From Collimonas sp. PA-H2 (GTDB lineage Bacteria > Pseudomonadota > Gammaproteobacteria > Burkholderiales > Burkholderiaceae_D): a stretch of 64,000 nt of DNA. Below are positions 1 to 8,927 of the stretch, piece by piece. The stretch lies in NCBI RefSeq assembly GCF_002564105.1, contig NZ_PDBX01000001.1, forward strand, positions 930,001 through 994,000, read 5' to 3'. A program made the translations under genes and the position numbers. Position 1 is the stretch's first letter. The number at the start of each line of letters is the position of its first letter. Under the pieces are notes generated by a model that worked only from the letters and a program-made list of their open reading frames with translations, did not search any database and was not told where the DNA came from.

Positions 1-8
1 CTACCATC

Positions 9-1136
9 ATGAAGATAAACGTCGCCATCACCCTGAACATCAGTGACGATCCGCAGCAATCGATCTGGTATAACGGCGCCAACCAGAACTGTTTTTTCCT
101 GTACCAGCTGCTGCGGAAGTCGCCGTTGGTCGACCATGTCTGGCTAGTGCACAGCGACGGCATCAAGAATTACCCTGCCGGCCTGCTGATGGGAGACCTG
201 CAGCGCGCGCTGCGGCCCATTTCGAGCGTGCTGGACAAGACCGACCTGCTGGTCGAGATGAACGGCTTCGTGTCGCCGGAACAAGTTGAACGGGTGCGCC
301 GGCGCAAGGGCAAGGCCGTGTCGTTCCGCTTTGGCAACGACTACGTGATCGCCGTCGAGACCATGACCTTCGGACGCGACCAGTGGCAGCCCAACCCCCA
401 TCGGGTCACGTTTGACGAGCTGTGGACCAATCCCCAGCATGTCCACACCTGCAAGAGCTATTGGGAAAGCGTCTACAAGGCGCCGGTGCATGTGTTGCCG
501 CACATCTGGGCGCCCTATTTCATCGAAGCTGCGCTGACGGCAAATCCTGAACTGCGGCAAAAATGGGGCTACCGCAACCACGGAACAGCCAAGCGGGTGG
601 CGATTTTCGAACCGAACATCAATGTCGTCAAGAGCACCCTGATACCGATGCTGGCAACCAATCAGTTTTATATCGAACACCCCGGGCTGCTGGCGCATGT
701 GTTCATGACGAATACTTTCCAGCTCAAGGAAAACAGCGCATTCAAGCACCTCGCCCTGGGTCTGGAGATAGTCAAGGACGGCAAGGCCACCGCCGATCAC
801 CGCTTTCCGTTCTGCGCCTTCGCCGCCGAGCACACCGATATCGTGATTTCCCATCAATGGGAAAACGGCCTCAACTATCTGTTCTATGACGCGCTGTATG
901 GCGGCTATCCGCTGGTGCACAATTCGCCGTACCTGAGCGAGGTCGGCTATTACTACCGCGATTTCGACGTCGCCGATGGCGCCAGGGCTTTAGCCGAGGC
1001 AGCTTTGTCGCACGATGAAAACAGCGCCGCTTACACGGCAAAAGCGCAGGCATTCCTGCACAGCGTCGACGCCACAGCGGAGGCAAATGTCGCCGCGTAT
1101 ACGCAGCGCATCGGCGCCCTGTTCGGCCCGCGCTGA
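9..1136 (+). CDS. DUF2827 family protein (glycosyltransferase-like)
   Basis: The 375-residue protein opens with a beta-strand and the pattern SIWYNGANQNCFFLYQLL, which matches the start of DUF2827 proteins found in Burkholderiales surface-polysaccharide and glycosylation loci. The family is thought to be glycosyltransferase-like, but no activity is established here. There is no signal peptide or membrane segment, so it is probably cytosolic. It is followed after 59 bp by a second same-strand protein of similar flavour (1196-2104), and the two are probably co-transcribed. The operon may begin left of the window because only 8 bases precede the start codon. Family assignment is fairly sure; function is inference. 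Confidence 0.75.
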   Translation: MKINVAITLNISDDPQQSIWYNGANQNCFFLYQLLRKSPLVDHVWLVHSDGIKNYPAGLLMGDLQRALRPISSVLDKTDLLVEMNGFVSPEQVERVRRRKGKAVSFRFGNDYVIAVETMTFGRDQWQPNPHRVTFDELWTNPQHVHTCKSYWESVYKAPVHVLPHIWAPYFIEAALTANPELRQKWGYRNHGTAKRVAIFEPNINVVKSTLIPMLATNQFYIEHPGLLAHVFMTNTFQLKENSAFKHLALGLEIVKDGKATADHRFPFCAFAAEHTDIVISHQWENGLNYLFYDALYGGYPLVHNSPYLSEVGYYYRDFDVADGARALAEAALSHDENSAAYTAKAQAFLHSVDATAEANVAAYTQRIGALFGPR

Positions 1137-1195
1137 CCTGATCCGGCGCGGCATTCAGCGCCGCGAGAAAAAATTGTTCCAGGGGAAATAAAGCA

Positions 1196-2104
1196 ATGAA
1201 TAGCGACGACAACCAAAAATCGCTCGGGATACTGATGTATATCGACGACCATCCCAACATGCTGGAGGATTTCAGCTGGATCTACAAAAGCTGGATCTAT
1301 AGCGGCAACTGGCGCAACTCCGACCTGGTCGCGGTGTGCAATCCGAAAGTCCTGGACAAACTGCCCGGCGACGATCCCGGCGTCATCAAGATTCCATTTG
1401 AACCGGTCGCGGTCGAAGGCAGCATCTGGCAGGGCTATCCGTTCATCAATTCCATCGCTTGCCTGAGCGGCCCGCACACCGACGATCTGCAGCAGCGCTA
1501 CAAATGGCTGCTGAGGACCGATGCCGACGTCTTCCTGACCGAGCATCTCTGCGGATTGCGGCCCAACACGCCGGTCCACGGCAACGGCCAGTACCTGTAT
1601 ACGACGCAGGAAGCATGGGACAAGATGCTGGATTTCTGCCAGCGCCACGGCTTTGAGCACCATCGCGTATTCGGCTGCGGCCATTCGCTGCTGGCGCCCA
1701 GCGGTCACGTCTTGTTCTTCGTCAGGGAACAGACCCGGGTGTCCGAACTGGTCTTGCGGGATTTCGGCAGCAACACTGGCCAGTGGCCGGGCTGGTTCCG
1801 CGGCGTGACGACCATGTACGCGGCCGAGATCGTGGCGAACCATCACTATGGCGCGTTTCTTGAACACGGCAAGACACAGATCCTGGATGTGCCCAGCTAC
1901 AGCGTCGGCGCCATCGACCAGATGACTTTTCATATCCACGGGATCCATACCGACGATTATTTTTCCAAGCACCACTATCGTGCCGGAAAATACGCGCACA
2001 TCGATCCGCAGACGCTGGACCGGAGCAAAATCAACCAGTACTGCCATTGGATCGTGACTACGCCGCTCGATGAAATCAAGCGGCTGGCCGACTATCCCTT
2101 CTAG
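1196..2104 (+). CDS. DUF7164-like hypothetical protein
   Basis: The 302-residue protein starts at an ATG preceded by a good ribosome site (AGGGGA, about 8 bases upstream). It contains KWLLRTDADVFLT near residue 105, a DxD-type acidic motif typical of nucleotide-sugar-dependent glycosyltransferases. There is no signal peptide or membrane helix. Its placement behind the DUF2827 gene suggests that both act in glycan or surface-polymer synthesis. The DUF7164 label is from memory of the family pattern; the enzymatic role is inferred only from the DxD motif and the neighbour. Confidence 0.6.
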   Translation: MNSDDNQKSLGILMYIDDHPNMLEDFSWIYKSWIYSGNWRNSDLVAVCNPKVLDKLPGDDPGVIKIPFEPVAVEGSIWQGYPFINSIACLSGPHTDDLQQRYKWLLRTDADVFLTEHLCGLRPNTPVHGNGQYLYTTQEAWDKMLDFCQRHGFEHHRVFGCGHSLLAPSGHVLFFVREQTRVSELVLRDFGSNTGQWPGWFRGVTTMYAAEIVANHHYGAFLEHGKTQILDVPSYSVGAIDQMTFHIHGIHTDDYFSKHHYRAGKYAHIDPQTLDRSKINQYCHWIVTTPLDEIKRLADYPF

Positions 2105-2164
2105 CGGCGCCATGGCGGCAGAGCACCGGACCAGGTGGAAACTCCCGCCGCCCGGCCGCAGCGA

Positions 2165-3190
2165 TCAGACCGGCAAGGAATTGCGTTCGGTGAATCCGCG
2201 CTGGTGCCAGTACGGATAGGCCGGCGTCACCTTGCTGGCGAGATCGAGTCTGGCGACCTGCTCGGCGCTCAGGCTCCAGCCGACAGCACCGAGGTTTTGC
2301 AACAACTGTTCTTCGCTGCGCGCGCCTATCACCACGGTGGCAACGGTGGGCCGCTGCAATAGCCAGTTGAGAGCGATCTGCGGGATGCTCTTGCCGGTTT
2401 CATCGGCGATTTCCTGCAAGGCGTCCACCACTTTGTATAACAACTCGTCCGCCACCGGCGGTCCCATGTCTGCCGTCTTGTGCAAGCGGCTATTCGCCGG
2501 CAAAGGCTGGCCGCGCCGGATCTTGCCGGTCAGCCGGCCCCAGCCCAAAGGACTCCAGACCACCGCGCCTACGCCCTGATCGAGGCCCAGCGGCATCAAT
2601 TCCGATTCATAGTCGCGGCCAATCAGCGAGTAATACGTCTGGTTGGCGACATACCTTGGATAGCCATAGCGGTCGGCGACGGCCAGCGATTTCATCAAGT
2701 GCCAGCCGGAGAAATTCGACACGCCTACATAGCGGATTTTCCCCGCGCGCACCAGGTCGTCCAGGGTCGACAATACTTCTTCAACCGGCGTCAATGCGTC
2801 GAATCCATGCAGCTGAAACAGGTCGATATAGTCGGTGCCAAGGCGCTTGAGCGCGGCATCGCAAGCCTGGATCAAGTGAAAGCGCGAAGATCCCACCTCA
2901 TTCGCCCCATCGCCGGAACGGAAGGTGGCTTTGGTCGACAGCAGCACGCGCTCGCGCCGGCCTTTGATCGCCTCGCCCAGCACCGCCTCCGCGGCGCCAT
3001 CGGAGTAGACATCAGCGCTGTCGAACATGGTCAGGCCGGCATCGAGGCAAATATCCACCATCCGCTTCGCCTCGGCGACATCGGTATTGCCCCAGGCGCC
3101 GAAAAATTCGCCTTTGCCGCCAAACGTGCCTGTACCAAAACTGAGAACCGGCACCTTGAATCCGGAGGCGCCTAAACGTCGGTGTTCCAT
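2165..3190 (-). CDS. Aldo/keto reductase
   Basis: This 341-residue protein is a typical NADPH-dependent aldo/keto reductase of the YajO/general-stress type. The catalytic tetrad is visible: Asp and Tyr in DSADVYSDG (about residues 57-65), Lys in LSTKATF (about 87) and His in LFQLHGFD (about 128). The C-terminal NADPH-binding pattern VIGARSEEQLLQNL is also present. The start ATG has AAGGAC just upstream. It is cytosolic and stands alone, converging on the 1196 gene. The physiological substrate cannot be told from sequence. Confidence 0.9.
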   Translation of the reverse strand: MEHRRLGASGFKVPVLSFGTGTFGGKGEFFGAWGNTDVAEAKRMVDICLDAGLTMFDSADVYSDGAAEAVLGEAIKGRRERVLLSTKATFRSGDGANEVGSSRFHLIQACDAALKRLGTDYIDLFQLHGFDALTPVEEVLSTLDDLVRAGKIRYVGVSNFSGWHLMKSLAVADRYGYPRYVANQTYYSLIGRDYESELMPLGLDQGVGAVVWSPLGWGRLTGKIRRGQPLPANSRLHKTADMGPPVADELLYKVVDALQEIADETGKSIPQIALNWLLQRPTVATVVIGARSEEQLLQNLGAVGWSLSAEQVARLDLASKVTPAYPYWHQRGFTERNSLPV

Positions 3191-3338
3191 AGCTGTCCTT
3201 TAAAAAAAACGGCTTCGAAGCGCCGCTCGTAACTCCCCTGGACAATCATACCCCACAACAAAAATGGATGGCGGCGGACGGCATATCAGCAAGCAGCGCG
3301 GCAAAACCATCATCACGACCGCATCAAGCTGAAACTAA

Positions 3339-3375
3339 AAGGGCTGGGTCCTGTGCAATATAGAACCCAGCCCTT
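3339..3375 (-). terminator. Hairpin downstream of glycine-zipper gene
   Basis: A perfect 11-bp inverted repeat (AAGGGCTGGGT / ACCCAGCCCTT) with a 15-base loop lies about 140 bases past the stop of the leftward glycine-zipper gene. Read leftward it is followed by a short TTTTA run, so it could act as a Rho-independent terminator. The T-run is weak and the distance long. Confidence 0.45.
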
Positions 3376-3515
3376 GGCCACTTGGCAAACCAAACCGTCC
3401 AACTCATCGGAGTCAGTTCATATCGGCGGCAGCTTCGTCGAATTCACAGACAATTTGCATTCAAGCGATGGACAGACAAGCCCTCATTGGATGCGAATTC
3501 ATATCCGTAGCAGCA

Positions 3516-4100
3516 TTAATAACCGTAATTTTTAGCCACTGTATTACCCAGGTATCCGCCGCCAACCACGCCCGCTACCGTCGCCAGGGTACGGCCGCTG
3601 CCGCCACCCACCTGATGTCCCAGCAAGCCGCCGATTACCGCACCGGTAGCTATCCCCAGCGGACTTACCGACGCTGCCGGGCGGGCTTGCTCGACCGGAG
3701 CCTGGTATTGCGGCGCAGCCTGGTTTTGCGCATAGCTTGCGCCCTGGTTGCGATAGACATGATGCACTATCGTTTTTTGCCTGGGCGCCGGACGAGCAGC
3801 CGGTTCAACCTGGTAGCCGGCGACTGGCTGCGTTGCCAGCGGCTGCATGTATTGATAGCCGTTCGCGGTCTGCACCAGTACCGGCGCGGCGCCTGCCGGC
3901 GTCATCGGCGCGGCGGCATTTGCCGTCGGCTGCTGCATGGCAGGGCTTGCCTCCGGGGCCTGCGCGCCAACCGCATTGCCGTGAGAGCTAGGCAGAAAGC
4001 CGGTCATCGCTGCGACGCCAAGCAAGCTCACCAGGATAAGGGATGCGGCAGCGCCCGCTACCAAGGGATGCAGACGGCTGGTTGTTTGGCTGGCTTCCAT
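3516..4100 (-). CDS. Glycine-zipper 2TM envelope protein
   Basis: The start is placed at the ATG at 4100 (MEASQTTSRLHP) because GAAGGAGA lies just upstream. That gives 194 residues; the reading frame continues upstream without a ribosome site. An N-terminal membrane segment (about residues 12-32) is followed by a Pro/Ala/Gln-rich linker. The C-terminal glycine zipper runs from IATGAVIGGLLGHQVG to VVGGGYLGNTVAKN, the Rick_17kDa/2TM pattern of SlyB-type proteins. It probably sits in the inner membrane with a periplasmic part and has an envelope-integrity role. It is monocistronic. Confidence 0.8.
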   Translation of the reverse strand: MEASQTTSRLHPLVAGAAASLILVSLLGVAAMTGFLPSSHGNAVGAQAPEASPAMQQPTANAAAPMTPAGAAPVLVQTANGYQYMQPLATQPVAGYQVEPAARPAPRQKTIVHHVYRNQGASYAQNQAAPQYQAPVEQARPAASVSPLGIATGAVIGGLLGHQVGGGSGRTLATVAGVVGGGYLGNTVAKNYGY

Positions 4101-4358
4101 TTGATTCTCCTTCGACGTTGACAGTGACTTGATTCTACAAACGTATCGGCCGCCAACCCAGCTTGATTGTGTATCAAGTGTTTCGAATTGAAACACAGTG
4201 TTGTTTCATCTGACGACGGCAAGGGGTAATCAAATATGGCTTGTCTACAGCTATTAAGACGCTTCCGCCGCGAGGTCCTGAATTTTCCCAGACGGTGCGC
4301 ACGCAGGGATATGCCTTGTCATCGCAATGGTGCCCTGATGACACAAGGGGCCGTCATT

Positions 4359-5222
4359 TTATTTGGCAAAGCGTTCGTTTAATAATTGCAGGACGAGGGG
4401 CTTGAGGATAACGCTGCCAGCCGATTTGGCGCTCGGGCCAGGAATCTGCTTGTCGGTCAGGTTGCTGACGAATATGTATTGCTGCCCATCCTTTTCTACG
4501 AAACCGACGAACCAGCCGTCGCGCAACTTGCTGGGACCGGGATCGGCGGCACGCATCTTGTGCCGGCCGGCGCCAGTCTTGCCGTAGTAATCGGCCCCGC
4601 CATCAAGCTTGCCCAGGTACATATTGAGTTTGGTGTCAGCCACCGCGGCCTGGGAGACCGGCAGCTTGTTGGCCAGCATGGCCTGCAGGAAGGCCAGTTG
4701 CTCCATCGCTGAAATTCTCAGGCTGCCGCTTAGCCAGGCATGGGTCAAGCCGTTGTTGGCGCCTGGATCGCCGCTGAAATCCTGGTTACCGTAATGGAAG
4801 CCGTCCAGATAATGCTTGATGCGGGCCTCCCCCAGTTGGGGTGCGATTTCCTGCGACACCCATAGCGCCGAGTCTTGCAACCAGCTGCGCGGCGTCTGAT
4901 CACGATTGATCTCGGGGCGGTCATATTTTTCCCCATTCCATTTGAAAACCGTCTTCTGGTCGATGAGGCTCTGGTCAAACGCCATCAGCGACAATGGCAC
5001 TTTAAAGGTGGAATTGGGAGCAAGGCGCTCGCTGCAGCGGTCGTGCGGATTGTATTCGCTCATCATCTTATGTGCGCCGACGTTATAGAGCATGAAGCAG
5101 GCGTCGTAGCCATCGAACAGCTTTGCGTATTTTTCATCGCCTGCATCGACAGGCACCGCCAGGCACAGCGTGCTGCCTGCGGCCAGCAAGCCGCAAACTA
5201 ATAATCTAGTCCATCGTTTCAT
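4359..5222 (-). CDS. Class D (OXA-type) beta-lactamase
   Basis: The 287-residue preprotein has a Sec signal peptide (MKRWTRLLVCGLLAAGS...) and hydrolyses beta-lactams in the periplasm. The class D motifs are present in order: STFK near residue 70 (nucleophile Ser and the lysine that becomes carboxylated), SAL near 117, YGN near 142, the tryptophan in HAWLSGSLRIS that contacts the carboxylysine, and KTG near 214. The second motif usually reads S-x-V, but here the third residue is Leu. A ribosome site (AGGACAC) precedes the ATG. The gene follows ampC by 70 bp on the same strand, so a shared transcript is likely. No regulator of the BlaR or AmpR type is adjacent. The substrate range cannot be predicted. 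Confidence 0.93.
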   Translation of the reverse strand: MKRWTRLLVCGLLAAGSTLCLAVPVDAGDEKYAKLFDGYDACFMLYNVGAHKMMSEYNPHDRCSERLAPNSTFKVPLSLMAFDQSLIDQKTVFKWNGEKYDRPEINRDQTPRSWLQDSALWVSQEIAPQLGEARIKHYLDGFHYGNQDFSGDPGANNGLTHAWLSGSLRISAMEQLAFLQAMLANKLPVSQAAVADTKLNMYLGKLDGGADYYGKTGAGRHKMRAADPGPSKLRDGWFVGFVEKDGQQYIFVSNLTDKQIPGPSAKSAGSVILKPLVLQLLNERFAK

Positions 5223-5292
5223 ATTGTGTCCTGTTGGGTTGATGACGTGAGCGCCGCCTGGCTGCAGCGCCAGGAAAGCAGGTGGCTGACGA

Positions 5293-6480
5293 TCAGTTTT
5301 CCAATACCGGCTGGCTACCCTGCAGCTGCTTCAATATCTGATAGGCGGCAGTCACTCGCGGATCGGCGGGGGAAGATTTATTGGCCAGCATCACAATGCC
5401 TATCTTGCGGGCCGGAATAAAGGCAACGTATGCCGCGAAGCCGCCGGTCGAACCGGTTTTGTTGATCAGCACGTCAGCCTGGGGCGGCGCCGGCGGGCTC
5501 AACCTGGTGACTTTATTGGTCTGATATATCATCGCATCGGAATTCCCTGCCAGCACCTGGCCAAGGCTGGCCGAATCAGGATACATTTCCCATATCAAAC
5601 CCTGCGTCATTTCGCCTGTCTTGAAATATCCTGTGTGCGTGTCGCTTATCGCGCGCTGCAATTTTTCATCCAGCTTGAGCACCTGCATGTTGGCGTCAAT
5701 GAAACGTATCAAATCGGTGGTATTGGTTTTCACGCCGTAGGCTTCGGCCGCCAGCACACCGGGATTCAACCTGACCGGCGCATCCGTCTTGTTGTAGCCC
5801 TGCGCGTAATTTTTCATCTGGCTGGCCGGCACCTTGATGTAGCTGTGCTTCATGCCTAATTCAGGAAATAATTTCTTTTCAATCGCATCCTCGTAAGATT
5901 CATTCATGCTCTTGGCGACAATCACGCCGAGCAGGCCGATGCTTGGATTTGCGTAAGTCCTGGCGGTGCCGGCGGCATACGCAGGCTGCCAGTGCTTGAA
6001 ATAATCCATGAGTTGATCGTTGTCATGGATATTATCCGGAACTTGCAGCGGGAAACCGCCGGCCGTATGCGTACCCAGATTGAGCAGGCTGACATGGTCG
6101 AAGCTGCTGCCGCGCAAGGCCGGCAAATATTTACTGACGTTGCCGCTCAATGAAAGCTGGCCATTGACCTGGGCGTAAGAAGCCAATGTCGCCGTAAATG
6201 TCTTACTCACGGAACCGATCTCAAACAGCGTCTCATTGGTCACCGGCTGCCCGGTTTCCTTGGACGCCACGCCATAGTTGTAGAAATAATTCTTGCCGTC
6301 GACGGCGACGGCGATCGCCATGCCCGGGATCGCGTATTTCTGCAGCAGCGGCTGCACGGCACTATCGACGATTTCCTTGACCCTGGACTGATCGATATCG
6401 CCGGCAGCGTGACTGCTGGCGGCGATAAAACAACTTGAAACGGCTATTGCCTTCAACATGCCCGTAACTTTTCTATGCAT
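5293..6480 (-). CDS. ampC: Class C (AmpC-type) serine beta-lactamase
   Basis: The start is placed at the ATG at 6480 (MHRKVTGMLKAIAV), giving 395 residues with a signal peptide ending near SSHAAG; GAGAGG lies upstream. The longer open frame upstream has no signal and is rejected. Class C motifs are clear: GSVSK near residue 88 (nucleophile Ser), YAN near 175 and NKTGSTGGF near 340. Length and motifs fit AmpC enzymes rather than esterases of family VIII. The gene lies between a cupin gene upstream (89-bp gap) and the OXA gene downstream. No divergent ampR is present, so the classical inducible arrangement is absent. Confidence 0.92.
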   Translation of the reverse strand: MHRKVTGMLKAIAVSSCFIAASSHAAGDIDQSRVKEIVDSAVQPLLQKYAIPGMAIAVAVDGKNYFYNYGVASKETGQPVTNETLFEIGSVSKTFTATLASYAQVNGQLSLSGNVSKYLPALRGSSFDHVSLLNLGTHTAGGFPLQVPDNIHDNDQLMDYFKHWQPAYAAGTARTYANPSIGLLGVIVAKSMNESYEDAIEKKLFPELGMKHSYIKVPASQMKNYAQGYNKTDAPVRLNPGVLAAEAYGVKTNTTDLIRFIDANMQVLKLDEKLQRAISDTHTGYFKTGEMTQGLIWEMYPDSASLGQVLAGNSDAMIYQTNKVTRLSPPAPPQADVLINKTGSTGGFAAYVAFIPARKIGIVMLANKSSPADPRVTAAYQILKQLQGSQPVLEN

Positions 6481-6568
6481 GATTAGATGCCTCTCTGAAC
6501 GTGATTTAAGAGATTTTCCGCAAGCGGATCTGTGGTGTGGCGCATGGCCTGGACCGTGCAATGCACAA

Positions 6569-6970
6569 TCACTTCGGAACCAGGATATTAAATGGCTTGC
6601 CGGGCGCCAGCACCCAGCTCGCAATAACTTTCGCGCCTGCCGGCCCGGCTTTGGTGACATGCACCACGTTGGCCGCCATCTGATAGCTGCCGCCTGCATG
6701 CAGCACCTGGTCTGGTTTGCCGTCTATCTGGACGATCAACTCACCTTCAAGGACGTAGGCGAGCTCGGGGCCGGTGGCCATGTGCCGCGGCTTTGCGGCA
6801 TTGGGAGGGAATACGGCAATCCCCATGCCCATCTGGCGATCGCTGCCCTCCAGGCCGATTCTTTGCAAGACTTGCGTCTGTTTTGCATCAGGCGCCTTGT
6901 CGGCAGCCCCCACGGAATGCGCGGCCAGGATGGCCGCCAGCAGGACAGGGATAGAGCGGTGGGTTTTCAC
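6569..6970 (-). CDS. Secreted cupin-domain protein
   Basis: This 133-residue protein has a signal peptide (cleavage near VGAADK) and one cupin barrel. The first cupin motif is degenerate (AKPRHMATGPELAYVLEGEL) and the second reads GGSYQMAANVVHVTKAG. Few metal-binding histidines remain, so catalysis is uncertain. It starts at a GTG preceded by GAGGAG, which decides the start. It is the first gene of the cupin-ampC-oxa string. The substrate is unknown, and a link to beta-lactam response rests on position only. Confidence 0.75.
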   Translation of the reverse strand: MKTHRSIPVLLAAILAAHSVGAADKAPDAKQTQVLQRIGLEGSDRQMGMGIAVFPPNAAKPRHMATGPELAYVLEGELIVQIDGKPDQVLHAGGSYQMAANVVHVTKAGPAGAKVIASWVLAPGKPFNILVPK

Positions 6971-7385
6971 GAAGGCTCCTCATGGCGACTCGATTAATCA
7001 AAATTTCTAATACTTCGCAGTTTTACCGCCAAATCTGAGCATAACCTTCCAGAAGTCATTTTCAGAAAATCGGGATAGGTCCTATCGGTCTCAACGCGGC
7101 AAGCCAAGGCTATCGGAAGCCGCCGCGACAGGCAGCGAGAAATTCCGAAACATTGCGAAGGCGTCAATATCGCATCTCGGCGAATAAGCAACAAGCGAGA
7201 ATAATTTTGACTAGACAAAAGAAAATCTTATGTGTCGGCGTGAATGTGACGTGACTGTCTTGCGGCGCTTCCGGGGCTGGCTAACAATGTGCCGAGAGTG
7301 CCAACACGGGCAGGCGTTACAGGCCCAGGCCTGCGACGCCCTTCAAGCCCGTTTCATGTATTTTTTCTGGTACCGCATGGATCAT
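6971..7385. other. Intergenic region without recognised gene
   Basis: This 415-bp stretch between the cupin start and the prpF stop has only short unsupported reading frames on either strand. It presumably holds the promoter for the leftward cupin-ampC-oxa genes and the end of the prp transcript. No clear terminator hairpin was recognised. Confidence 0.5.
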
Positions 7386-8576
7386 TCAGAACGCATCGCC
7401 AGGCACGCGCACCCATCCTTCCATCAGCACCCGGGCGCTGCGGCTCATGATGGCTTTGGTCACGCTCCATTCGCCATTGACCTGGCTGGCTTCCGCGCCC
7501 ACCCGTAACGTGCCTGAGGGGTGTCCGAAGCGCACCGCATTGCGCGCGCCACCGCCGGCAGCGAGGTTGACCAAGGTGCCTGGTATCGCCGCGGCGGCGC
7601 CGATGGCGACAGCTGCGGTACCCATCATGGCGTGATGCAGCTTGCCCATGGACAGCGCCCGCACCAGCAAGTCGATATCGCCGGCGGCGACCTGCTTGCC
7701 ACTGGAGGAAACGTAGCCGGCCGGCTTGGCGACGAAAGCCACTTTCGGGGTGTGCTGGCGGTTGGCGGCTTCATCCAGCTGCTTGATGAGGCCCATGCGC
7801 AGCGCTCCATGCGCGCGTATCGTCTCGAATTTTTTCAGCGCCGCGGCATCGCCGTTGATGGCGTCCTGCAGCTCGGCGCCGCTGTAGCCGAGCGCTTCGG
7901 CATTGACGAAGATGGTCGGGATGCCGGCATTGATCATGGTGACCTTGAGCGTGCCGACTCCCGGAACTTCGAGCTCGTCAACCAGATTCCCGGTGGGGAA
8001 CATGGATCCGCCTGCGCCGTCTTCGTCGGCGGCCGGGTCCATGAACTCAAGCTGCACTTCCGCTGCGGCAAAGGTGACGCCGTCGAGCTCGAAGTCGCCG
8101 GTTTCCTGCACCGCCCCATTAGTGATGGGCACATGCGCGATGATGGTCTTGCCGATATTGGCCTGCCAGATGCGTATGGTTGCCATGCCGTCTTGCGGAA
8201 TGCGGCTGGCGTCCACCAGGCCGCTGGCGATGGCGAAGGAGCCGACCGCGGCGGACAGGTTGCCGCAGTTGCCGCTCCAGTCGACAAATGCCTTGTCGAT
8301 GGCGACCTGGCCGAACAGGTAATCGACATCGTGATCCGGTTTGCTGCTCTTGGACAGGATGACCGTCTTGCTGGTGCTTGAGGTGGCGCCACCCATGCCG
8401 TCAATCTGCTTGCCGTAAGGGTCGGGGCTGCCGATGACGCGCAACAGCAGCGCATCGCGCGCGGGGCCGGGCGTCTGCGCTGCTGCGGGCAGGTCCTGCA
8501 GGCGGAAGAACACGCCTTTGCTGGTGCCGCCACGCATGTAGGTGGCGGCGATCCTGATCTGGGGTGCGTGGGTCAT
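7386..8576 (-). CDS. prpF: 2-methylaconitate cis-trans isomerase PrpF
   Basis: The start is placed at the ATG at 8576 (MTHAPQIRIAATYMRGGTSKG), with AGGAAAG upstream; an in-frame ATG lies 10 codons earlier. The 396-residue protein has the PrpF signatures YMRGGTSKGVFF at the N-terminus, GNCGNLSAAVG in the middle and PSGTLRVG near the end. It is a diaminopimelate-epimerase-fold isomerase. It works with AcnD to convert 2-methylcitrate to 2-methylisocitrate via 2-methyl-trans-aconitate. It is the last gene of the leftward prp cluster, separated from acnD by about 350 bp containing two palindromic repeats. Confidence 0.93.
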   Translation of the reverse strand: MTHAPQIRIAATYMRGGTSKGVFFRLQDLPAAAQTPGPARDALLLRVIGSPDPYGKQIDGMGGATSSTSKTVILSKSSKPDHDVDYLFGQVAIDKAFVDWSGNCGNLSAAVGSFAIASGLVDASRIPQDGMATIRIWQANIGKTIIAHVPITNGAVQETGDFELDGVTFAAAEVQLEFMDPAADEDGAGGSMFPTGNLVDELEVPGVGTLKVTMINAGIPTIFVNAEALGYSGAELQDAINGDAAALKKFETIRAHGALRMGLIKQLDEAANRQHTPKVAFVAKPAGYVSSSGKQVAAGDIDLLVRALSMGKLHHAMMGTAAVAIGAAAAIPGTLVNLAAGGGARNAVRFGHPSGTLRVGAEASQVNGEWSVTKAIMSRSARVLMEGWVRVPGDAF

Positions 8577-8675
8577 TTCATGCTTTCCTGTTGAGAGTTT
8601 CATCATTCATGACATAGTCGCAGAAAATGGGCAGAGTCATTTGGGATCCGAGTCATCTGGGGTCAGGAGTCATCT

Positions 8676-8728
8676 GGGGTCAGAGTCGACTTTCGCGGCG
8701 CTTTATCGCGAAACTCGACTCTGACCCC
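8676..8728. repeat. REP-like palindrome 1
   Basis: A 22-bp arm starting GGGGTCAGAGTCGA is repeated in inverted orientation with one mismatch around a 9-base loop. Two shorter direct copies of TCATCTGGGGTCAG-type sequence precede it at 8645-8675. Palindromes beginning TGGGGTCAGAGT are common dispersed elements in Burkholderiales, often near REP-associated tyrosine transposases. No transposase gene is visible here. It sits between acnD and prpF and could stabilise or attenuate the transcript. Confidence 0.7.
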
Positions 8729-8810
8729 ACATGACGGATTCGGAGAAAGAAAAAGCGCATTCATGGTTTTTCTTTCTAACGACGCGGCATGTACTCCGTG
8801 GCCCGCTAAG

Positions 8811-8864
8811 TGGGGTCAGAGTGAAGTTTCTGCAAAAAACGCGCAGAACTACACCCTGACCCCA
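8811..8864. repeat. REP-like palindrome 2
   Basis: An imperfect inverted repeat runs from TGGGGTCAGAGTGAAGTTT to the matching ACACCCTGACCCCA arm. It belongs to the same family as the palindrome at 8676-8728, so the two form a REP-type pair inside the acnD-prpF gap. Confidence 0.65.
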
Positions 8865-8927
8865 GTTAGCTGCGTGTGCAAGACGCAACGAAAAACCGGG
8901 TTACGGTTTTGATCGGCAGCCGCCTTG

